In this document: piece by piece, positions 58,064 through 64,000 of the stretch
Layout: the number at the start of each line of letters is the position of its first letter
How positions within the stretch are numbered: the first letter of the stretch is position 1
Source: Saprospiraceae bacterium
Lineage (GTDB): Bacteria > Bacteroidota > Bacteroidia > Chitinophagales > Saprospiraceae
DNA: 64,000 nucleotides
Assembly (NCBI GenBank): GCA_022842725.1
Contig: JALHOZ010000004.1
Coordinates: 62,001-126,000, forward strand
Direction of reading: 5' to 3'
Translations under genes and position numbers: made by a program
Notes under the pieces: model-generated
What the model saw: only the letters and a program-made list of their open reading frames with translations
What the model was told of the DNA's origin: nothing
Database searches by the model: none

Positions 58064-61000
58064 TTATATGATTTCATTTTTTCTGTACATGACCAATTCT
58101 AAACGGGTACCCTTTTCGCCTGTTTTGATGTCAAATTTAGCCTTCAACAATGCTGCCCTGTCAGCCATATTTTTCAGACCGTTACCTTTGGAAATCAATA
58201 AAGGGTCAAAACCTATACCGTCATCAACCAATGTGGTTGTAAAATATTGAGAACTGATATGTAAAGATAATATTACTTTTTTTGCCTTGCTATACTTAGC
58301 AGCATTATTTATGGCTTCTTTCAAAATCAAAAAGTAATGCCTTCTGTTTTCAGGTGACAATTTGATGGAATTTGGTATCTCTTCCTGGTTAAATTCCACC
58401 TCTATTCCCTGAGGCTCCAGGGTTTCTACCGCAAATTCCTGAACCTTCGAAAACAAAAATTGCAACGATTCATACTTGGGATTGATGCTCCAAATGATTT
58501 CAGACATACTGTTCATAACCTCACCCGTTTTTTCAGCAATTGCTTTATAAGGGCTTGATTCGTTCGTACGCATGGCCTCCCGTTCACTTAGCATGCGGAT
58601 ATAAGACAAATTACTTCCCATATCATCATGCAAATCCCTGGCTATAGAAAGGCGGAGTCTTTCAAGTTTCTGCCGCTGTATATCTCTGTACTTAAAAAAT
58701 CCGTAAATAATACCGGATACAATTACAAGCGTCAGAGATTGAAACCACCATGTTTGGTACCAAGGTGGTGAAACGTTTATGTATAGTTTGAATTCTTCAG
58801 GACTTGGTATATTAAAACTATTAACAGCCCGAACCGACAACAAATAATCTCCCGGTTGTAAACTGGCAAAATCTAATGTGTTTCCCGATACTCTAATCCA
58901 TTCATGCCCTTTTTTTAATTTGTATTCGTATACATTGGCATGAGCATTTGTAAAATTAAAATTAGAAAACGTAAATCTTAAATTATTTTGATCATACCTT
59001 AATTCAATAATGTCCTCTGTTTTTGGTGTTGGTTCAATAATGGAATCATTCATCACAAAGGTTGACAATAATAAAGGATAAGAAGCTTTTTTGGGAATAT
59101 CACGGGAAAAAAAATATTGAAGACTATGTTTTTGAGAAATATAAACCTTATTTGTATAAGGTGAAATGGTTATTTCCGGTGCTGTTTCAGGTCCTAACGT
59201 TGAGTTTGTATTAGTATATAAAAAACCAAAATTTTTTGTTTTACTCATTCTGATAATGCCCGCATCGCAGCTGATAAATAAGTTTTGTTCATCTGATCCT
59301 ATGGAATAGCAGGTATTGATGAGTTTGTCTCCTACATTGCTGTGATAGTTAAGAAATAAATCATTATTTTCAACGGTCCCAATAGCAAGTCCGTGAAAGG
59401 ATGTTATGGCCAGTTTGTTATGATCAAAAAACAATATTTTATTTATATTGTCCAATTTTCCCAAAACTTTATGACTGTTTGCATCATATTTTTGAATTGT
59501 TTTTTGGCGAATATTATATTTTAAAATGATACTTTTATTTTTGTCATTAAAATCCGGAATTTGCCACAAATTACCTGAATGATCAAAAATAAAATTATAA
59601 ATAAACGGCATAGCCCCGATTTTTTTTTGAAAATTTGAAAGAGTACTTTCTTTTACGATCGTGTTTCCTTCCAGTTTATACAATCCGGTATAACATCCTA
59701 ACCAAATTTGTCCTGTATTATCTTCAGCTACTTCAAAAACCTGCCCTGTTTTTTTAAAGTCATCATCAAATCTTATAATTGTATCATTTGAAAGGTCATA
59801 CCCTGTCAATCCTTTGTTAAAAGAAGATATCCAAAGACGATTTTTTGAATCGATAAATAGTTTTTGAGGCTGGATTGTTCCTTTGCAATAGGGCAAAAGT
59901 TTTGCCGGAATGGCTGCCATCTTATTATTGGTCAAATCATACCGATGTATTTCTCCGTATGGGTTGTAAAACCAAATGATGCTGTCTTTTCCGGCTTTAT
60001 TTGATTCAAAAACAAGGTTGCCGGGGTTTGGGGCTCCGTATTTTTTTAACTCCGGAATATCTGTTGATTTAATAAAATGTTTGTACGGATCGAATCTGTG
60101 TAATCCTTTCCATGTACCGATCCACAATCCTTCACTCTCTGTCTGAAGTAATGAAAAACATATACCTGGGACTCCGTAAGGATCGTATGTATTTACATTA
60201 GTATACGATACAAAAGTTTGCTCTTTTTTATGAAAAGTCTGCAATCCTTTAAAAGTAGCCAACCACAATAAATCCTTATCTTCTTTCATCGGAAGAATTT
60301 GAAAAACACCGTTATTAAATTGTTTTGGGTCGGCATAATCAAAATTTTTCCAAACTTTTTCCCGGATATAAAATTTATACAATCCGCTTTCATAGCCTCC
60401 CAACCATATCAAAGAGTCACTTTCTATATAAAACGTAAGTAAATCATTTTCATTTTTTTTACCGGAAGTGCTAAAAGGGTTTTTATAAGTAGTAAATGAA
60501 CACTCAGTTTCATCAAAATAATGCAGCCCATATTCATTGGCAATCCATATATTTCCATTCTTTTCAATCTGAATATGACCTTTTAAATATTCAGTCGTCA
60601 CACCATGTATGCTGTATTTGTGCAAACATATATTTTTACCTTGAGAATAGTATAATCCTTTATCAGAGGATATCCACATGACATCATTTTGAACATCATA
60701 ATACATACTTCTTATCGCAAAACCACCCAATGAAATCTTTTCATCAGCATATCTGATGATTTCATTTCGGTCAATATCAAAAATGTTCAAACTATTGGTT
60801 CCTACAGATACCCACAATCTGTTGTGTTTATCCATGGTAAGATTTTGGAAATAATTACCCGAAAAACCAACAGAAGTACTCAAATCCGAAATATATGTTT
60901 TGAATTGATGTCCATCAAATCTGTACAATCCATTTTCTGAACCAACCCAAAGATATCCATCCCGTCCTTTGGCAATACTCAATGCCTGTGATGCTTCAAA

Positions 61001-61117
61001 ACCCTCTTCATTACCAAAATGATCAAATATAAATTTCTGACATAAACCTTTAGTTATCAGAAGTATACTGAATATAAAAAATAATACAATTTTATATTTT
61101 GATCTGACTATATACAT
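58064..61117 (-). CDS. Hybrid-type periplasmic-propeller sensor histidine kinase (NarL class)
   Basis: The 1017-residue protein starts with a signal anchor (residues 9-26). About residues 30-690 form 14-bladed two-component regulator propellers (repeats such as GYLWVGSENGLYRFDG, NRLWVSVGTNSLNIFD, DVMWISSDKGLYY). A Y_Y_Y domain (about 700-780) and a transmembrane helix (about 785-807) follow. The kinase part is of the HisKA_3 type: phospho-acceptor His830 in LSIARDLHDDMG, N-box KEAINNAAKYSKA, and DDGIGFD / GNGLKNM for ATP binding. There is no receiver or DNA-binding domain, so it passes phosphate to the regulator encoded just upstream. The large periplasmic sensor suggests a carbohydrate or envelope ligand, as in related Bacteroidota systems. 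Confidence 0.92.
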   Translation of the reverse strand: MYIVRSKYKIVLFFIFSILLITKGLCQKFIFDHFGNEEGFEASQALSIAKGRDGYLWVGSENGLYRFDGHQFKTYISDLSTSVGFSGNYFQNLTMDKHNRLWVSVGTNSLNIFDIDRNEIIRYADEKISLGGFAIRSMYYDVQNDVMWISSDKGLYYSQGKNICLHKYSIHGVTTEYLKGHIQIEKNGNIWIANEYGLHYFDETECSFTTYKNPFSTSGKKNENDLLTFYIESDSLIWLGGYESGLYKFYIREKVWKNFDYADPKQFNNGVFQILPMKEDKDLLWLATFKGLQTFHKKEQTFVSYTNVNTYDPYGVPGICFSLLQTESEGLWIGTWKGLHRFDPYKHFIKSTDIPELKKYGAPNPGNLVFESNKAGKDSIIWFYNPYGEIHRYDLTNNKMAAIPAKLLPYCKGTIQPQKLFIDSKNRLWISSFNKGLTGYDLSNDTIIRFDDDFKKTGQVFEVAEDNTGQIWLGCYTGLYKLEGNTIVKESTLSNFQKKIGAMPFIYNFIFDHSGNLWQIPDFNDKNKSIILKYNIRQKTIQKYDANSHKVLGKLDNINKILFFDHNKLAITSFHGLAIGTVENNDLFLNYHSNVGDKLINTCYSIGSDEQNLFISCDAGIIRMSKTKNFGFLYTNTNSTLGPETAPEITISPYTNKVYISQKHSLQYFFSRDIPKKASYPLLLSTFVMNDSIIEPTPKTEDIIELRYDQNNLRFTFSNFNFTNAHANVYEYKLKKGHEWIRVSGNTLDFASLQPGDYLLSVRAVNSFNIPSPEEFKLYINVSPPWYQTWWFQSLTLVIVSGIIYGFFKYRDIQRQKLERLRLSIARDLHDDMGSNLSYIRMLSEREAMRTNESSPYKAIAEKTGEVMNSMSEIIWSINPKYESLQFLFSKVQEFAVETLEPQGIEVEFNQEEIPNSIKLSPENRRHYFLILKEAINNAAKYSKAKKVILSLHISSQYFTTTLVDDGIGFDPLLISKGNGLKNMADRAALLKAKFDIKTGEKGTRLELVMYRKNEII

Positions 61118-61150
61118 ATTTGACCAAAGATATGAAAGTATTTCGTATAA

Positions 61151-61789
61151 TTACTTTCTATCAATAAAAACCTTATGTACTGCTTCGGTTACGGAATGTA
61201 CATGAAGTTTTTCATATATTCGTTTGACATATGTACGTACCGTATCCAGACTGATAAGAAGCTCCGAAGCCACCATTTTGTAACTCAAACCCTTGGAAAG
61301 CAACTTCAATATTTCAATTTCTCGTTCAGAAAGATTAAAACTGGCTTCTGATTCTTTACCCGGCGACAAAGGCATTTGCAAAACCCTTCTGGCAATTGAC
61401 GGACTTATAGGTGCTCCCCCGTTTTTAACATCTTTGATGGAAGACAGTAAGGTAGCCAATGAATTTTTTTTGAGTAAATATCCGGTAGCTCCCGCTTTTA
61501 TAGCATTAAATATCCTATCATCATCATCAAAAACAGTATTCATGATGACTTCAACCTTTGGGTAAACGGATTTAAGTTCTCTCACACCTTCTATCCCCGA
61601 CCTTCCCGGCATATCAATATCCATGATGATGACCTCAGGATCAAAAGCTTTTGTATTTTGGATTACATCGAGACAATGTCCGAATTCGCCGGCCAACTCA
61701 AAATCTTCTGACTCTCTGATGATGGACGAAAGGATATCCCTCAGTCCTGCATTGTCTTCATATATGGCTACTCGGATCAGATGACTCAT
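61151..61789 (-). CDS. NarL/LuxR-family response regulator
   Basis: The start at 61787-61789 gives a 212-residue protein beginning MSHLIRVAIYED. The receiver domain has the acidic pair Glu11/Asp12, the phospho-acceptor Asp57 (VIIMDIDMPG), Thr85 and Lys107. Residues about 152-207 are a LuxR-type helix-turn-helix (LSEREIEILKLLSKGLSYKMVASELL, TVRTYVKRIYEKLHV). It is the first gene of the operon with the sensor kinase (33 bp gap) and the BNR protein. The inverted repeat in front of its own promoter and of the surface operon is its likely binding site. Confidence 0.92.
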   Translation of the reverse strand: MSHLIRVAIYEDNAGLRDILSSIIRESEDFELAGEFGHCLDVIQNTKAFDPEVIIMDIDMPGRSGIEGVRELKSVYPKVEVIMNTVFDDDDRIFNAIKAGATGYLLKKNSLATLLSSIKDVKNGGAPISPSIARRVLQMPLSPGKESEASFNLSEREIEILKLLSKGLSYKMVASELLISLDTVRTYVKRIYEKLHVHSVTEAVHKVFIDRK

Positions 61790-61810
61790 GAATGTTTTAA
61801 TAATGAAACG

Positions 61811-61841
61811 CAAAAATAACATATTATCACCTCTAATCAAA
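61811..61841 (-). promoter_or_regulatory. Promoter of the two-component operon
   Basis: On the minus strand TTTG (61838-61841), exactly 19 bp, then TATTTTTG (61811-61818): a perfect Bacteroidota -33/-7 promoter. The predicted start near 61804 leaves a short leader of about 15 nt before the ATG at 61789, which supports that start. Confidence 0.75.
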
Positions 61842-61849
61842 AAATGAAG

Positions 61850-61869
61850 CTGTCACATGATGATGTGAA
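61850..61869 (-). promoter_or_regulatory. Shared operator, copy upstream of the response-regulator operon
   Basis: Identical over 20 bp to 55021-55040, with the core CACATGATGATGTG at 61854-61867. It lies 12 bp upstream of the -33 box, centred near -56, which suits positive autoregulation by the response regulator. Confidence 0.75.
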
Positions 61870-62017
61870 TTTTTAAAACATTTGAAATTATTTTACTACT
61901 TGATACAGAAAAAGTCTGACCTATTGTCAGAGCGACCATTCAGGATATTTTCAATCTGAAAATAATTCAACTTTATTGATTTTATCCGGATTGATACAGA
62001 CAAAATTCAATCAAAAA

Positions 62018-64000
62018 TTAATGCGGAACTTTCTCCACTTCCTTTTTGGCTTTATTGACTATATATTTGATTTCTCCTTTGGTGAGATATCGGGACATCA
62101 CGACACTCGATGTATCGGTTTTGATGCGAAAATATTTCGTAATGTTGAGCCAGTGTGACTTTTCTTTTTCCACCTTTGGCTCGTAAATCTGAAGCCGGAT
62201 GATGGAATCTTTAGAATCTTTTAAAGACTCTATCTCTTGCAGATGAATGGTGGGATTGGAAGTAAATATACTGTTGGTCACCGAATTGACGACAGCCGTC
62301 AATTGTGATGTAATGGTATCGTCCGTTGCCGCAAATCTGCCGTTTTCTACGGTGATGAGCACAATCCTTTTTTCCTTAGCTATCTCATCTCTGATCTTTC
62401 GGGTCAGCTGATAAATATTGTCTAATGATTCATAAGGTCCGTTATCGTACACACCTCCATCCATATAGTTACAACCGTCTACTATCGCACTCGCACTGAT
62501 CATCGGAAACATCTGACTCATAGCCACGCTTTGGCTGACAGAAATGGTTTTACCTTTTTGTGCCAATTGATCCAATACCGAATAATAATTTTTATATTCA
62601 GGAACATCATATTGGTAAGGACTCGAAATACCCGGCAATCCTTTGGAAACATTATAGGTCACCGGCAAAAAGATTGGTAAACCCGGCAAAGTATCGCGAT
62701 ACAGATCCGACCATTTCAGTTTGCGCAATTTAGCATTATTGTCAAAACTTTGGGATTCGAGTTGGATAAGATTGTCATTTCTGTTGAGATACCGCACCTT
62801 TTTAAACCATTTTCCAAAAGTATGATCCACAAAATATTTGTATATAAAATGATCGGTAAACAACAGTTTATAAAGTGACTTGGTGACATAATCTACATTG
62901 TACAATTCAATAGCCCTGTTTTCCAATGAATCAATGTGATTTTTTCCCATAAAACGGGACGCAAGATAAAAGGAAGCTCCGTTGCTGCTCCCTGAAATCG
63001 TGGTTACCGCCAGTATATTGTTTTTAATTTCCGGTTTACCATCGAGAAGCGACAATACAGAAAACATTGCACAACCTGCCCTTGATCCGCCACCTTGACC
63101 GGCTATCAGGTAGACAGGAGCCGGGTCGTCTTTTTTGTTTTCCATCCAGCGGGTGATAGCTTCTGAAAGTAATATATTTTGTGTGTGTTTCTGACCCAGA
63201 TCTTTTTGCAAAAATTCGTAATGTGGCACTTTGGATTTTTCATCTATCGTAAGATAAAATCCATAAATAACTAAAACACCCACCAAAACAAATATCGATG
63301 TTTTTTTCCTTTTGGATAGTGCAAAATATCGTTTTTTTACAGAAACTTTTTCTTTATTTACCAAAAACAAATCATAAAGCGCTTTACCAATTTCTGCCAT
63401 TTCAAATAATATAACCCGCAATACGATTGCCCCCAATAAAATAATGTCCAAAGCCGGAATAGTACCAATCGCTATCAGACTCAGACCCAACAACATCACA
63501 GGTACCAACAAAGGGTAAAACCAATTACCCATTTTTTCTTTGATAATTTCCCAAAGTTGATAAAATCCCGATACCAATATGATGATAATGATAAAATACA
63601 GATGTTTAAACCAATGTTCAGTATGTTCTACAGATGCAAAAACACGACTTATTTTATGCAACATACTGGTCTCATAATACAAATAAAAATAGACAAACAT
63701 CGAGATGATAATGAATGCCAGAAACCGGTTGATCCCGGTAAAAAAGTTCATATTAAAATACAAACTGGAATAATCTTTACTTTCATCCAATTTTTTAAAG
63801 GTTGGACCGACGTTAAAATACAAAGTTGCCAGATACCCGATCATTCCTACAGAAATAATGATCGAATAAATGTGACTCATCGGTTTGTTTGACAATAAAA
63901 TCATCAACCAATACAAGGAAGGCAACATGGCCAATAAAATATTGCCGATATACAGTGCTTTAGGCAAATGTTTTTCTATAGGTGTAACCTGATCTTTGTA
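62018..64000 (-). CDS. Membrane-anchored patatin-like phospholipase (5' end outside window)
   Basis: The frame is open to the right edge with no stop and no ATG before the first membrane helix, so the true start probably lies outside; a TTG at 63965-63967 gives 649 residues and numbering here uses it. The N-terminal 240 residues hold about seven membrane helices. The patatin domain follows: oxyanion loop GQGGGSRAG (290-298), nucleophile Ser328 in GSSNG (GxSxG) and the DGG of the catalytic Asp (YMDGGVYDNG). Patatins hydrolyse acyl esters of lipids. Fusion to a large membrane part is unusual in size. Its substrate and side of the membrane are unknown. Confidence 0.8.
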   Translation of the reverse strand, partial: YKDQVTPIEKHLPKALYIGNILLAMLPSLYWLMILLSNKPMSHIYSIIISVGMIGYLATLYFNVGPTFKKLDESKDYSSLYFNMNFFTGINRFLAFIIISMFVYFYLYYETSMLHKISRVFASVEHTEHWFKHLYFIIIIILVSGFYQLWEIIKEKMGNWFYPLLVPVMLLGLSLIAIGTIPALDIILLGAIVLRVILFEMAEIGKALYDLFLVNKEKVSVKKRYFALSKRKKTSIFVLVGVLVIYGFYLTIDEKSKVPHYEFLQKDLGQKHTQNILLSEAITRWMENKKDDPAPVYLIAGQGGGSRAGCAMFSVLSLLDGKPEIKNNILAVTTISGSSNGASFYLASRFMGKNHIDSLENRAIELYNVDYVTKSLYKLLFTDHFIYKYFVDHTFGKWFKKVRYLNRNDNLIQLESQSFDNNAKLRKLKWSDLYRDTLPGLPIFLPVTYNVSKGLPGISSPYQYDVPEYKNYYSVLDQLAQKGKTISVSQSVAMSQMFPMISASAIVDGCNYMDGGVYDNGPYESLDNIYQLTRKIRDEIAKEKRIVLITVENGRFAATDDTITSQLTAVVNSVTNSIFTSNPTIHLQEIESLKDSKDSIIRLQIYEPKVEKEKSHWLNITKYFRIKTDTSSVVMSRYLTKGEIKYIVNKAKKEVEKVPH

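Overview
The window is chromosomal DNA from a member of the Bacteroidota, most likely a Saprospiraceae-type marine or activated-sludge bacterium. The evidence is the AT-rich base use, several Bacteroidota-type promoters (TTTG ... TAnnTTTG), at least five proteins with type IX secretion (T9SS) C-terminal sorting domains, SprB-type repeats, a DUF1800/DUF1501 pair and a two-component sensor with a ligand-binding propeller. No phage, IS element, CRISPR array or rRNA gene was found.

Layout. 1-3.3 kb: the 5' part of a secreted CUB-domain protein and two tiny related lipoprotein-like ORFs. 3.3-9.0 kb: a CHAT-domain peptidase and a papain-like lipoprotein, divergent from an ECF sigma factor and its TPR-bearing membrane anti-sigma factor. 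9.2-23.2 kb: the translation/transcription core, all on the minus strand and read right to left: tRNA-Thr, tRNA-Tyr, tRNA-Gly, tRNA-Thr, tuf, tRNA-Trp, secE, nusG, rplK, rplA, rplJ, rplL, rpoB, rpoC, followed by rplY as a separate unit. 23.4-26.3 kb: a tyrosine/homogentisate catabolic operon (marR, hmgA, hppD). 26.4-36.4 kb: DUF1800/DUF1501 proteins and two large T9SS cargo proteins. 36.8-40.3 kb: a membrane protein plus an amidohydrolase, and a small ORF plus an outer-membrane barrel. 40.3-41.25 kb: a gene-free stretch packed with hairpins and short dispersed repeats. 41.2-55 kb: a surface locus with a short T9SS protein, a collagen-like/S74 tail-fibre protein, an outer-membrane barrel, a 2446-residue giant protein and a fibronectin type III protein. 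55.5-61.8 kb: a NarL/LuxR response regulator, a propeller-type sensor kinase and a secreted BNR-repeat protein in one operon. 62.0-64.0 kb: a membrane-anchored patatin-like lipase cut by the right edge.

The most interesting signal links the last regions. A 20-bp element with the inverted repeat CACATGATGATGTG occurs twice. One copy lies just upstream of the -33 box of the response-regulator operon and the other just upstream of the -33 box of the collagen/giant-protein operon, in the same orientation and at nearly the same distance (12 and 10 bp). I infer that the response regulator activates its own operon and the surface-fibre operon, so the two form one regulon: a sensed signal drives export of a large surface structure. 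The second candidate system is the CHAT/papain/sigma/anti-sigma island, where two predicted cysteine peptidases sit beside an ECF switch.
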